A DNA stretch of 64,000 nt. Origin: Vitellaria paradoxa (taxonomy: Eukaryota > Streptophyta > Magnoliopsida > Ericales > Sapotaceae). The notes beneath the pieces are model-generated. The model was not told the DNA's origin and did not search any database. It was given only the letters and a program-made list of their open reading frames with translations. Positions within the stretch are counted from its first letter, which is position 1; every line of letters starts with the position of its first letter. This document shows positions 23,458 through 59,919 of this stretch, in pieces. The stretch is from positions 25,164,471 through 25,228,470 of the forward strand of contig CM034244.1 of the NCBI GenBank assembly GCA_019916065.1, given 5' to 3'. The position numbers and the translations under genes are program-made.

Positions 23458-26400
23458 CTATTTAACACTTTTCCATGAATTCCATGAAATAGGTCCTCCT
23501 ACTAGCATAATAATATACCCTAAAGTAGATTTCATATCATCCATGCATCTAACAAAATCGAATTCTGAATAAACAACTACTTCATAGTCATCTACCCTCT
23601 TATACACAAGCATATAATCTTTTATCCTCCGCAAATATCTCATCACTTTCGAAATATTATCAATTGATCAAAATCTAGATTCAAAAGGCATCTACCAGGA
23701 ACACTCACAACAAAGGTAGTGTTTGATTTAGTACAAACATGTGCAGACATCAAGCTGCCAACTGTACTAGGATATAGAATATTTTTCATAGCTTCTCTCT
23801 CAAGTTCATTATTGAGACTTTGACTTCTACTGAATTTTTCACCTTTAGTAACACACACATCCATAGGTCTACAATTTTATATATTAAGTCTTTCCAGCAC
23901 ACAACTAATGTATAATCTTTGAGATAGTGTCGACAAATCATGAGACCTATCTTGATGGATCTCAATAGCCAATACAAAAAATACTTTACCAAGTCCTTCG
24001 TGTCAAAAATTTTAGACAATAATGACTTAGTCTCATACAAAAAAGACTCAAATCATTACTAGCATGTAAAATGTCATCAAATTTTAGAACAAGAAACATA
24101 AATCTACTCCTATAGATTTAATGTATATCCAAATGATCAAACTTGTTCTCTACAAAAGCCAAGGAAGTAAAAACCTTGTCAAACCACAAATACCACTGAT
24201 GAGAAGTGTGCTCTAGACCTTAAATGGACCTCTTTAATTTACACATCATATGTTCCTTGCTATCTTCCTTAAATGCCTCAAGGTATACCATATAGATTTC
24301 CTCACCAAGACCACAATTTAAAAATGTTGTTTTTGTATCCATCTGACGAAACTCTAAATCATAATGAGCCACCAAATGTCATGATTAAGGGAATTTTTGA
24401 CGAAACTAGTGAAAAGTCTCATTATACTTAATACCCTCATTTTGAGTAAACCTTTTAGCTATTAGTTTAGATTTATATCATTCAATCTTCCTATAGCTTC
24501 AATTTTGGTCTTCAACTTGTAACCAATGGGCTTGCAACCCGCTAGAAGATCAACAAGCTTCCACACTCAATTATGCACCATAGACTGCATTTTATCTTTC
24601 ATAATGACCGCTCTCTAATTTGGTAGTGGCTTACTCTCAAGTATAAGAAGTCGGTTGAGTTTAGTCTAGGTGAGTCCTAGGTCATCTTCCATAGGAAGCA
24701 AGGGTATGACTAAATGTCGGAAAACTTGGTTTTGAAAATGCTTGCAAAAGTTTTAAAAAGAAAATATAAAAATCTTTTTGGAGTTTTCGAATAGGGAATT
24801 ACAATCATGATTTGAAAATTGAAAACACAAATTAAACAAAAAACGAAAACATGAAGATGCAAACTTTAACAAACTACGTAAATTGAACTTAAACAAACTA
24901 TGTGAATGGAAACACTTGGCCTTAACCTAATCCTGTAATGTCCTCGAATGGCTGAATTCGGATATGTAGTTAACGCAACCTAATTCTTACACTTGTAATA
25001 TTAGGTCAGAAGATTTAACAGTTGAAAACCCTTTTTCGTAAGGAGATCGTTAATCTAGGTTTTTGAAATCAAGTTCGAAGTCACCGGGACATGGAATTGA
25101 CCTTCAATTTACACGATTGTAACTGAACTTCAACTTTATCACGGGTGATTCGTTTTCAAAAATTAATCTAGGATTACGCTCCTTACATTTTTGTTCAAAA
25201 GATGATAAACAAATTTCAGTTCGAACTATCCAAATTCAACTCCTTCGATTCGATTACATTCCTAGGTTAAAACCAAGAAAAACCCTAGCTTAGCATTGCG
25301 AAAACATGAACAAAGCCTTTCGAAAAGAAAATCATCTTCATCATGCAACAAAACACGGAAACAAAATATATTGACGTAGTTTTAAACACTTTCGAAACCA
25401 AATCAAACACAAACAAGCGAAGATGAAGTATTACGAAGTGATTGCGAAAGCGTAAATGACGAATATGAATAATAAGAAAGTAATGAACTTCAATTACACT
25501 TAATAAAAATTGAACTTACAAGAGAAAATCTTAGTACAAAGATGAAACGAAGCCTCTGTAATCCAAAACTAAAGGAAAAGCAACTAAACCTAGGTGCTGA
25601 AGTAGTGTAGAACCTTCAAACAACTCTCTTAAACAAAACGTAAAGGTTGCGTAGGATTCAGAACCCTAATACATCAGAAATTAGGCTATTTATAATGTTA
25701 CATAACTCGAGGGTATAATGGTAATTACACAATTCAAAATTTATCCTAAAAGTTTGCTGGAAGAGTCGTCATGGGCGCCCAAGGTCTTTGGCCGTGCACC
25801 CAAGCTCTGTTTCCCCCATGTGTTCGATGAAAGACTTGAGCCAACTTGCTGAAAATCACCCCTCGGTGGGCGCCCAAGGTGTTGCACAGTTGGGCGCCCA
25901 AGGTGCTCGTGCGCCCAAGGTGTGTGTGCCCAAGGTGGTTTTCAGGACATCTCTCTGCAAATGGTCCTCGATGGGCGCCCAAGGTGTTGCATATTTGGAC
26001 GCCCAAGGTCTTGTGCGCCCATGGTGTGTGTGTGCCCATGGTGCTCTCCACGCCAACTCCTTCAAATTCCAGTCTCAGTGGGAGCCCATCCCCTGCTCAG
26101 TCGTGCGCCCAAGGGTGACTAGCTCAGTCTAAAACTGCAACTTTAGGCTCTAACTTGACTTCCTTGAGTTATGTTTCTCTATTATCCTACAAAACACACA
26201 AGAACATAGAAATAATCAAAATAAGATAAAAGTGCATTTTACTTGATAAAATGTTCAACAAAAGAGTGTGAAATAAAACTAAAAATAGCAATGATTGCAT
26301 GCAATCACATAACATCTATCCACATGCTAGACTAAGAACTCTTAACAATATCATCAAACTCATTAGATCAACCACATAACATCATAATCATTGTCACCAA

Positions 26401-26950
26401 GGTTTACAATCTACTCATCAGAAATAGTTGATCTCCTCTCTCTCATATATCTCCTCACATGTATCTTAGTATTAGGACATTGATGAGTATCAACAAGAGC
26501 AGGAGCAACATCAATTGTCTCTTCTTGCTCATTATCACTTTCTCTTATGGGTGCAAACACAATACTTTCATGTAAAACAGGCAAGGGAATAGAAACAAAC
26601 ACATCCTCTCCATGTACATTAATTAGAGAAGAGCATCCAATAATTTAGCTATTGATGACTCAACAATTCTAGCACCTAGTATAAGACAATAGAACCTGTA
26701 CTCTTCAGAATGATCAAGACACCCAACGAAGAAAAAAATAGTGGTTTTAGGGTCAATTTTCCATTCGAATAAGTTATAGATTCTTACCTAGCTAGACAAC
26801 ACCAAACATAAAAATGGTTGAGGCTAGGTTTCCTACCAATCCACAGTTCGAATGGTGTTTTGGGAACATACTTATAGGAATTCTTTTTAATTTAAATGTT
26901 TTCAGTTGCTTGGTAAAAAGCTTTGAAAATATATCAACACTTCTTTTCTA
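23458..26950 (-). pseudogene. Decayed Ty1-copia pol fragment, interrupted by a solo LTR
   Basis: On the minus strand, from high to low coordinate: an integrase C-terminal region at about 26880-26640 (MFPKHHSNCGLVG and FVGCLDHSEEYRFYC-like phrases), a linker ending RRYMRERRSTISDE (26411-26460), then after the solo LTR an RT start with NXVWKLVDLLAGCKPIG (about 24500-24580). Late RT follows with MDVCVTKGEKFS and YPSTVGSLM (23720-23864), then an RNase H-like segment with STLGYIIMLVGGPISW (about 23460-23540). Frames are broken throughout. No LTR pair or target duplication for the copia element itself was found. Confidence 0.8.
24605..26307 (-). mobile_element. Solo LTR of the gag-only family (TSD cataa)
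   Basis: It starts TGACCGCTCTCTAATT like the two LTRs at 9871 and 15736 and ends GCATGCAATCA. The flanking 5-bp duplications cataa (24600-24604 and 26308-26312) are perfect. It is more diverged and has its own version of the GC-rich block, with GGGCGCCCAAGG repeated at about 25770-26110. A complete LTR with target duplications but no interior is the product of recombination between two LTRs. It sits inside the copia RT coding region. Confidence 0.93.
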
Positions 26951-27069
26951 ATGAAAACTATTACATGCTCCTCAATAACAATTCTTTCACTTAAATATGG
27001 AAATAAATAAAAACTACCACAATGACTAAATGTGAATATTAATACTATTTGAACCAAAATTTATAATAT

Positions 27070-29968
27070 TGTAATACCCCAAATCTAAATTTTGTGAAAT
27101 TTAAATTTTTATTGTGGATTTAGGTCGAGTTAAATCTTTTTGGTTAAGTCTATATTTTATGATCTAAATTGTTTTTGACTAAATAAAATTGAACTAAATA
27201 AATTTCATAGCCCAAGACCATAATTTTTAGGTTAGCCAACTAACAAAGAGGGGAAGAACCCTTATCTTGCTTCTATAGGTTAAAAATAAAAGAAAAGAAA
27301 ATAAAGAAAAAAGAATAAGAAGAAAAGACAAAAAGAGGTAGAGTGAGATTCTCAAGCCATTGTTCATCTTCTTCATCTCTACACTTCAGATCCAGAGAAC
27401 TTACAATAAATTAGGGAGATTTAAATCTTTTTAATTCTAGTCAAAGCTTTGCAGCCCTTAGAGATATTCTTATATTTTTCATGCATTTTGTTGGATTTGA
27501 GATGGAAGAACCACTCTTAGGTGTTTATATGTGATCACTGCTAGTTTCTTGTTAAGTATTTACATGTTTAGGTCTTTAGATTTTGCTATGGGTATATAAA
27601 AGTGCGTGCGTGCGTGCATGTGTGTGTGTGTGTGTGTGTTTTTTTTGGGTTGTTTGGTTTTGAGCATTTCAGATAAAATCTTGAGATTTGTGTTGGGTAC
27701 TGTGATTTAAGGATCAATAAATGTGTTTTTATTGCACCAAGGATGTTTATACATGATTACTAAATTGATTTAAAGCATCGTTTGAAATTAACATTGATTT
27801 GGGGATTATATTTAGTTTAAAAACAAATCAAATCATTGTTTCAAATGTGTCATTTAAAAACAATGTGTCTTAGTCACGTTAAGACTATCCAAAGGGGTGT
27901 TCAAACACTAAAAGCCAAATTTCTCAGTTTGTTACCCTCTTTTTTTTCTCTTTACTTTTGAAATTCACTCGTATGCGTTATGGAACTTTTTTTATTTTTC
28001 TTACAACATAAACGATACTCAAATTTTCAAACCTTATGTTAGGTTTCAATACCTCAAATTTCATAAGCTTGAGACTAATATAAACAAATTGCAAATTGGC
28101 GTTTAAGCCAGTGAAGTGACAAATTGATGATTTGTGTTTCATACTTGAGAGTTGTATACATATTATTAATGGTAACGATAATGTTAATCTATTCATGGTG
28201 TGATGATTATTGCTAGGTTTATTTTTGTAATTTGTAAATTAGTGAACAAAATAATAACTTTAAACTTGCACTTTAGGCATTTGACTAAGGTGTCAAAGGT
28301 ATAGGAGTGAAGATTTTTTGAAATTTTTCTTAATTCTTAAGGAGTTGGAATTTTAAGGAAGGTTTCCTAATGTTCAAGGTTGGATAGTTTCCTAATAAAT
28401 TTTCCAAACTCTCCTAAAAGATTTTAGACATAGAAAACTATACAATCCTATATAGGATTGGATTACTTAAGTACTCTATAAATAAAAGCCTTCTCCTAGG
28501 GTTTCTATAAGACAGAGAATGTAAGACAAAACGCTATTATATTTCTTCAAGAGTTTTCTTTATTTATTAGCCAAACAACTTTACGCTTCAGTGTTTGTGA
28601 TCTTCAAGGATTTGAAGATTGGTCTTTCGCTAGTGAAGGTACATTGTTGGACTTTAGTAAAATATCAACACAAAAGATCGAGGGATTGATTGAAAACTTT
28701 ATGGTTGTAACTTTGTAACCCGACTTATATAACGAAATAAGCTTGAAGTTTTTCTCAATTTGGGTGTTTCACATTCAATCCTTGTGTAACTTTATTTTTC
28801 TGCACTTATTTGTTTGGTTGATTGTTTAATGCTAACACTTCACATATTTTTTCAATTATTAATATTATCATGGATCTATGTTATTGAGAGAATACATTGT
28901 TATATATATGGCATCATTAGCATTGGCACTGGGGTTATCATTTGATCATTTTATTTGATAAATGTGCCACATATATGATTTATGAAGAATATTAGTATGT
29001 AAAAGGCATAGTCATTATTAAGAAAAAATATATTTTTATAAAAAAATAATAAAAATTATATCTTTAAAATATTGGATGATCTTCTATAGGAATATATAAT
29101 ATTGTGTTATTGTCATACAATAGAGATGAGTTGTATATTTCAGGTTACGACAGGCGATTGCCTGCCTAAGGGAGGATGCATGTCCTTTTTGTGCGATACG
29201 AGTAAATGAACCAACGAGAGGCTAGTGGTTTTACTCTATTGAGGGTTTGATGCATCCCCTTTATGTGGGTTGACTGTTATTAAAAAAATAAAAAAGTAGT
29301 TGGTGACTCCACATGTATATATTATAATTTGATTAATGATTATACGAAAAATGGTACAATTGGTGATTTTATGCATTAATTATCACACATCCTAGTATCA
29401 GGGGTACATGGAGATGTAAGAATACATTGCACTGCATTGCATTGAATCTGCTTATGGTCGTCTAATATTATACATTATGAGTATTTTTTTGAGATTTTGA
29501 CATAATTCACGTGAGCATTCTTATTTCGATAATCCTATAGCAAATTCTATATGTACCATGAGTTAGTTGATTTGTAGGTTGTGTGGTTGATGTAATGAAT
29601 ACAAGCTTAGTGTTTTGTTTTAATATTATATATTAGAGAACTAATTGTATACCTGCACAAGTATACAATTGATTATTTCTACCTATTCGAGATGAGTTGT
29701 GCCCATTCCTACTATATTTCGAGTGATATTTAGAGTTTGAAGCAATTATCCAAAGTTGAGTTAGAGACAACTGCTATACCCTTAGCAAAGTATGCCATTT
29801 AATAGTTTCATCTATTTTATCATGTTTGTGCTAGCTGGGGATGTGGTTTTTACATTGGGACCTTTATAATGTAGTAACTATTGGTTATTATATGAGAGTG
29901 TTATTTGGGCTCGTTGCTAGTTGATGTATTATTATTATACTTTAATAACCATGCAGCTTTAGGGGTGT
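27070..29968. mobile_element. Possible solo LTR (chromovirus-like, TGTAATACCCC start)
   Basis: The left edge TGTAATACCCCAAAT is typical of plant Ty3-gypsy LTRs, and a mirror phrase AGGGGTGT lies at 29961-29968. AATAT precedes the start (27065-27069) and follows the end (29969-29973). AT-rich five-mers match easily by chance and the right edge lacks CA, so boundaries are tentative. An internal TATA-like box (CTCTATAAATAAAAGCC) lies near 28474. No coding sequence is present. Confidence 0.35.
27601..27640. repeat. GT/GC microsatellite
   Basis: GTGCGTGCGTGC passes into an uninterrupted GTGTGT run and a T8 run. Confidence 0.9.
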
Positions 29969-29973
29969 AATAT

Positions 29974-31010
29974 TAATTATAGCCTTGGGAGTTTTATTAT
30001 TCTTGATTGATGTTATATGGAAATTAGGACGTATGTTAGTATATAGAAATTAGGGTTTATGTTATAGCAACAAAGTCATTATTATACTTACCAAAAGAAC
30101 AATATCATTATTATTGCTATCAATATTGTACAAGTTTGACTAAGGCATTAAGTTATAGTTATTGCCTTTATGATGACTACATCATTAAGAAAATATTTTC
30201 TTAATTATTCTAAAAATTTTAGACCCTATTTTTCCATATTATTCATCCCGAACAAGTAGGTTTAAGGCATGGCAAATATATTGTCAGATGATTTGATAAG
30301 TACAAAGGGGGGAAAAACAAAAACATAGTAGATAATACACTAAGAGGCCCAACAATGTTGGCCCATTGTTTGATCAAGCTCGAACATATATACACTGCCC
30401 ATGGGATGGACTTGGATAAAAAAATAGGCCCAATTATTTTATTTCAAAATAAATATAATTTATATGTTTTTATATATAGTGATTTAATTTTATACAAAGT
30501 ATACTATAAATATTTGTTTTTTATGTATTATTTTTTATATTTTGTACTTTATGGTCGACTCATTGGTAACTTTGGAATTTGTTTTTTATTATATGGCCAA
30601 GCTTTGGATTTTTTGAACACCAAAAGCACCGAACTAGTGCAAGCCTAATGCTCTTATACCATTATCTGTGCCAAACATGAACTATGCCCGAGCCCAAATT
30701 TGATCACTTCTAGTCTAAAAATATTCATTTTCTGACTAATGAAGAACAACTTCTGAAACAAAATCTTGGGACAACTCTTATATTTTAAAAGAAATTTGAA
30801 ATATTTTTTTTTTATCATTTAGAAATTTCCAAATAAACAATCAGTTGCAAATTTATATTTTCACAGAATTTTTTTTTTCTCCCATCACTAGTCAACTAAC
30901 TCACATTTAACAATTCAAGTTTTAAATTCCTATTTTGACCATAAGACCTAGTCACACCGCACATTAACCGCACATTACCCAGTTAAGTTGAATCTATCAC
31001 CTCAAGAACT
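29974..31010. other. AT-rich non-coding DNA, nothing recognised
   Basis: About 1 kb with no supportable gene. A 97-codon frame at 30355-30648 is mostly Y, F, L and I from AT-rich sequence and shows no domain. Confidence 0.55.
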
Positions 31011-31158
31011 ACCATAATCAGTTCTCTTCCTATCTTTCTCTTTCTCAATAACCGGTTTCTTCTTGTATCATCCATCATCTTGTTCGTTTCAATCTACAAT
31101 TGTATACCCCCACTTTCTTTATATAAACCCATTCAAATTCTTTATTTCTCTACAAACC

Positions 31159-31202
<44 letters not shown>

Positions 31203-31400
31203 GAACCTACACATGCTCACACAAACTCTCTAACCCTAAACCCACTCTCTACCAACAAAATTATTATTGTTCTCTCAACAACATCAGTCCCTTCAATTTT
31301 CTACTTCCAAACTCTCTCCACCCTCTATCTCACTCTATTTTTTTGTTCAAACTCATACCACACGAGAGTTCCTCTTATCCTAACTTCTTAACTTCTCCCT
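31011..31400 (+). promoter_or_regulatory. Pyrimidine-rich leader-like segment with CT microsatellite
   Basis: The segment is strongly biased to C and T on the plus strand and includes a pure CT run at 31162-31200 and an AACCCTAAACCC phrase. Plant core promoters and 5' UTRs often look like this, but no coding exon follows. It may be the promoter or 5' UTR of a gene whose body has been lost, or a simple low-complexity region. Confidence 0.3.
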
Positions 31401-31895
31401 CACTCACATATTTAGTTCATCTAGTACACAAGTAGTTCAATAATGATAATTTAGTTTCGTAGATTATTTTGAGATTAAATCTATTTTAGTATAAACAAAT
31501 TAATGATGGTTATGAGTTTATAAATGAAGAAAGAAAATGGTTATTGCAATGCAATTATTTTTCATTTGGTGAATTTGATGTGTCATAAATGGAAGAGATT
31601 ATGAACGGCATATTAAAGTTGGAAAGGAGCAGACTGGATAGAGAACAAATGTTAAGAGAACAGAGAAAATAAAAAAAAAAACAGAAAAGAAAAAATTAGA
31701 CCATCTAATTTGGTTAAATTAAAGAAATAAAATATAAAGAAATATAGAAGAGTCGATTAGGGCAAATTACAATTTTCTGTTAGCACCGTTGAAATGACAA
31801 ACTCAGACAAGGTAGATAAATGTAATCTTTTAGACCTAAAAAGAAGAAATTGTTTTATTAGAAAATCTAAGGGAGGTTGAAGTAATTTGTTCACA
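31401..31895. other. AT-rich non-coding DNA, nothing recognised
   Basis: No coding frame or repeat terminus is seen between the pyrimidine-rich segment and the 205-bp array. Confidence 0.55.
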
Positions 31896-32663
31896 ATAAT
31901 ATTATCCTTCCTATTCATAATGATGATGCGGCAAGTATGATTTTAAATAAGAGTAATACTTGGTGTAACTATCAAAATATATTTTAATGAATATAAAATA
32001 ATTAAAATTTTATATAAGGGCCATTACACAAAACAAATTGTAGCAAAATCAAAGATTCACTAAAATCTTACATAGTTGTAAGGACCATTGTTTAAAACCA
32101 ATAATATTATCCTTCCTATTCATAATGATGATGCGGCAAGTATGATTTTAAATAAGAGTAATACTTGGTGTAACTATCAAAATATATTTTAATGAATATA
32201 AAATAATTAAAATTTTATATAAGGGCCATTACACAAAACAAATTGTAGCAAAATCAAAGATTCACTAAAATCTTACATAGTTGTAAGGACCATTGTTTAA
32301 AACCAATAATATTATCCTTCCTATTCATAATGATGATGCGGCAAGTATGATTTTAAATAAGAGTAATACTTGGTGTAACTATCAAAATATATTTTAATGA
32401 ATATAAAATAATTAAAATTTTATATAAGGGCCATTACACAAAACAAATTGTAGCAAAATCAAAGATTCACTAAAATCTTACATAGTTGTAAGAACCATTG
32501 TTTAAAACCATGTTCAAGGGTCATATTTAGTACGATCCCTTGGAAAATCCGTCGGCAAATTATTTGATTCACTAAAATCTTACATAGTTGTAAGGACCAT
32601 TGTTTAAAACCATGTTCAAGGGTCATGTTTAGTACGATCCCTTGGAAAATCCGTCAGCAAATA
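31896..32663. repeat. Tandem array: three 205-bp units plus two 102-bp units
   Basis: Units at 31896-32100, 32101-32305 and 32306-32510 are the same over 205 bp, with one G-to-A difference seen near the end of the third. The end of the third overlaps a second, shorter repeat: 32464-32565 and 32566 to about 32663 share a 102-bp unit beginning GATTCACTAAAATC with a few differences. The near identity points to recent duplication, or to an assembly artefact. No coding function is seen. Confidence 0.95.
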
Positions 32664-32849
32664 TATTTTGTTTAAACAAGAGGATGTTCATGCAAAAGTT
32701 CAAATGATGAGACCCCAAGAGTTGATTTTAACTCTGCAATTAATACTTGATTGATAAGTGAACAATTAATAACTAAAAATTATAAGAATAAATTTTTTGA
32801 CATATCCAAATCTACTGTTACTTTTTTCTCAACATTTTTCTTCTTACTA

Positions 32850-34850
32850 AGATCCAAACATGTTGTTATTTATTCATCAAACACTATGTACAATTCACTT
32901 CAACTAAATTGAATAAAACCTTAGTTCCAAACTAGTTGAGATCTGTTACATGAATTATCTTTCTCCACTCATTTTTATCACGAGTTATATTTTCTACAAA
33001 GTTTTGTAAAATTAGTCTTTCCTTATAATTTTAATTCATGTAATCTTAGATCTATCTTTTGGTTTTTTTTTTTCCCTTTTTTAATTTCTTTTACTTAAAT
33101 CCACTCACTCTTCTATACAAGTCTCTCTAGATCTATGTTGATATGTCCAAACAATCTTAAATGATCTCTCAACTTCTCATCTATCAGTAGTAACTCAACT
33201 TTATTTCGAACATTTATTTCTTATCCTATCCTTTTTTATATTACACACATTTCTTTTAATAATATTCTCATTTCTACGCACTTAATTTTTGAGAGTGTTA
33301 CTTTCCAATGACAAAACAATTTGTATTATAAAGCATAATTGGTTTTATAAATGACCCAAAAAATTTTCTTCTTTAGTTAATATGCATTCTTTAGTCACAA
33401 AACACACCCAAGGCTTTCTCAATCTTTACTACGCTTAAATCCTATGGTGAGATCCTCTTAAATCCCTCTATGGGCATGCAATTGATCCAAGATATACAAA
33501 ATGATCATTTTTTTGCACTTCTTGATCCTCAAATTTAACTATTCCCTCACTTATAACTTTAGTTTTATTAAATTTACAATGTACATACTCTATTTTAATT
33601 CTACTTGTTCTAAGTGCACCTCCAAAATTCTAACTTAGTATAACTCCCAACCTTATTTCATTTATCATTACATTACAATATCATCTGCAAACAACAAATT
33701 TCAAGGGACATTGTCCTGCATATGCTTAGAACCAATACTTGGTGTGGACTAATTGCAATTGAAAAATCAACTATATTACCTCCAATAATTCTAACACTAC
33801 TAACTACTCCCTATCTTTGATCAATTTAATTTGTTCGCAGCATCTAATTTCTTTTTTAATATCTACTATAAAATTTTTTATGAAACCCTATCAGATGCTT
33901 TCTCTAAGTTGACAAAAATCATGTTAAAAATTTTCTTCTTCTATCTATATTTTTCTATCAACATTTTTTTTTACCCTCAGCATTTTATTAGACAAATACT
34001 TCTTCTATCTATATTTTTCTATCAACATTTTTTTTTACCCTCAGCATTTTATTAGACAAATACTTCAATAGTCGATTTGCTAGGCGTAAAACCAAATTGA
34101 TTCTCTCATATTTTTGCCGCACATCTTGATCCAACCTTAGTCACATTCGCCCAAAATTTTATAGTATGACTCATATGCTTAATGCCTGATAGTTGTTATA
34201 GTTTGGGATACTTTTTCTCCATTCATTAGACATATTATTGGTATACAAAATCTTATTAAACAATTTAGTTAACCAAATTATCTTATTATCCCCTAAGCAT
34301 TTCTAGCCTCAATTGAAATACCATCTGAACTCACAATTTTTTCTATCTTCATCATTTATTTCTACAAATCTAATCTTACATAAAACACTTGTATTTTTTT
34401 ATCCTTGATAGAGTTACTCAAATATCCCAAATTCTACTCGATGCAATTATTAAATAACCTATCGAAATGACTTCTACATCTATCATTAATATCCTTTTCT
34501 TTGAAAAAACTTCATTGAATTTTTTTCCTGTCTTTTTTTTAAATACATTTAATCTGGTACAAGTCCGTACTTCACCTTTCTGTTATTCTAATCAGTTTAT
34601 AGGTATCATTTTCCCAATCTAGTCCCTAACTTACCGCATAATTCATTAAAGGCCTATATATCTAACTTCTCTAATTGTCATTTTAGTTTTTTAAAATTAA
34701 ATTGTACCTTCATATGCTCTTTCATCCTTGCACTTGAAACTCTTTCATCCTTGCACTTGAAACAAACTCATAAAGTTCTCTTTAACATTAATCATCACTA
34801 ATACCTCCTGGCTTCACCGTGAATGAAAAAATCGTTTTGCCAGCGACTCT
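32850..34850 (-). pseudogene. RTE-type non-LTR retrotransposon pseudogene (RT and C-terminal region)
   Basis: Minus-strand translations follow the order of plant RTE LINE proteins. KELYEFV-like residues lie near 34760, SSDGISIEARNA and NKILYTNNMSNEWRKS at about 34340-34200, and ENQFGFTP at about 34100. MIFVNLEKASDRVS lies at about 33920-33890 and FADDIV, the RT catalytic motif, at about 33685. HCKFNKTKVISEGIVKFED and FVYLGSI lie at about 33580-33500, and an ENITRDKNEWRKIIHV-like tail at about 32990-32930. Stops and frameshifts occur throughout. It lies downstream of the SMC3 3' end. The 5' endonuclease is missing or unrecognisable. Confidence 0.8.
33935..34062. repeat. 64-bp tandem duplication inside the RTE pseudogene
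   Basis: The stretch from CTTCTTCTATCTATAT to TTATTAGACAAATA is repeated at once, at 33935-33998 and 33999-34062, with no difference seen. It arose after the element lost function, because it breaks the RT order. Confidence 0.92.
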
Positions 34851-35783
34851 ACCCTTGGATCAGATTAGAACATAATCATGTCTAACCAAACAAAAAACCA
34901 TACCACTAATGCTGATGGAATAAGATTCTTTATACAAAGAAAGAGGGGGCAAGCCCACGGACCATGGCGTAGAGCAGAGGCAGCCTACACCATTTTTTTT
35001 TTATCATATCTTCTGTATATTTCTTTTGTTTTTGTAATTTATACCTCTTGATATCCGAATCTCAACTTGCACGCACATCACTTATAAAATCTTGACATTA
35101 ACTCGATAAACCTCCAGTGAAATTCCAAAATTTTACGAGCTGGATTAATTTTCAGGTCACTATTTCTTCCCACCCCCCCCCCCCCAAAAAAAAAAAAATC
35201 AACATAATGAACTCGAAATCTGTATAAGATAGTGACAACTTCGACCTCTCGTCTTACTTTAGCAACAAGACTTGGCTCTTTGCTACTGCTGCAGCATGCA
35301 TGCATACATATTTCTCAAACCAAAACCCTCCTGATTGGCCTGCATGGCATTATTATTCAATTATTACTGAAAGAATGATACTGATGACTCTAGATAACAC
35401 AGTAAGAATGCTTATTTCCAGTCAATTATATACCACAATAAGCTGCACCAAATATATATACACACACAATATAAACAATTCCTTTTTTTGGGGGGGGGGG
35501 GGGGTTAAAACATTGTAAAACGAGAGGAAAATGATTAAAATGGTATTTTCATGTTACAATGCTGATCCCAATCTACTCAACAACAGGAATAATTCTATCA
35601 CCATTACAACCTAGTTATCTACAAAGTAGAAACAAACTACAAACATAAACTGCAGCATCATATATAGATCAGAGCACAATACCAATAGAGGGAGAATGCA
35701 AAGGCAAACTGAAATTATACAATCACATCACGAGGATGCTCACAGCACCGACACCAACAAAACTTTCAATCACTCTCGAGGAT
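34851..35783. other. SMC3 3' flank and likely 3' UTR, with C/G homopolymers
   Basis: No gene is recognised. The part next to 35783 should be the SMC3 3' UTR, but I see no convincing minus-strand AATAAA signal to mark its end. Two composite tracts stand out: a C run then an A run at about 35168-35199, and a T run then a G run at about 35483-35506. Short frames here are artefacts of these tracts. Confidence 0.5.
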
Positions 35784-59218
<23,435 letters not shown>

Positions 59219-59919
59219 CTGCAGATTTAACATGAAGACAACACAAAAGAACCAATAAACTTCTCTAGAAATTAAAATAGACAGAAAATATTTACTCAAG
59301 TATTAACAGTAAGCAGAGTTATCAATGTCCAACAATCTATACTTAAAGGTACTGCTGAAATTACAACGGATTAAAAGAGTTATCACAGTTTTAAGATTAG
59401 GATAGATTTCTGATTTAGACCCCCCCCCCCATTTTTTTTATCAATAAAAAATTATATTATTGATAGAAAAAGAGGCATTAAGAAAATGCCACATAGGACA
59501 AGACCCCTCCCCACCCCCCCCCCCCCCAAAAAAACAAAACCTATACAATCATATTCTCAACAAAAGTCAAACAAGAATTCAAATATACCCCCAACTAACC
59601 AACTACACAAAGCAGACAAAAGATAACTCTTCGATCTATGCAACAGCACTAATCCTTGAAACGTTCTAATATTTGTTTCTTTCCCAAGGAGCCAAGTTAA
59701 GCAAAAAAGTGCTAGTCTCCAAGCCTTTTTCTTTTGAACACAAAAACTATAACCCCACCAAGATTAAAGCAATTTTTTCTATCCTTGGTAAAGACCTAGT
59801 GAACTCCAAAACTAAATAGGAGTAAATTCCATAACTCCTTCAACCTGGAACAATGAAAGCTTCAAGAAACTTTTTGTATCCTTAGGAAATACCTAGTGAA
59901 CTCCAAAACTAAATAGGAG
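59219..59919 (-). other. SMC3: SMC3 intron between exon 59218 and the copia insertion
   Basis: Intronic DNA with C-tracts at about 59420-59430 and 59504-59528. A roughly 30-bp direct repeat beginning CCTAGTGAACTCCAAAAC occurs near 59791 and 59892, the second copy ending at the presumed edge of the copia LTR. Confidence 0.6.

Noticed and set aside
25746..26132. Several 66-114-codon frames on both strands
   Set aside because: Created by repeated GGGCGCCCAAGG palindromes in the solo LTR.
30355..30648. 97-codon frame starting with MLAHCLIKLEH
   Set aside because: Mostly Y/F/L/I from AT-rich DNA, no recognisable domain, no leader or splice context.
31080..31391. 103-codon frame with poly Ser-Leu
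   Set aside because: Encoded by the CT microsatellite.
35078..35518. Small frames on both strands near the SMC3 3' end
   Set aside because: They run through C/A and T/G homopolymers and have no conserved features.
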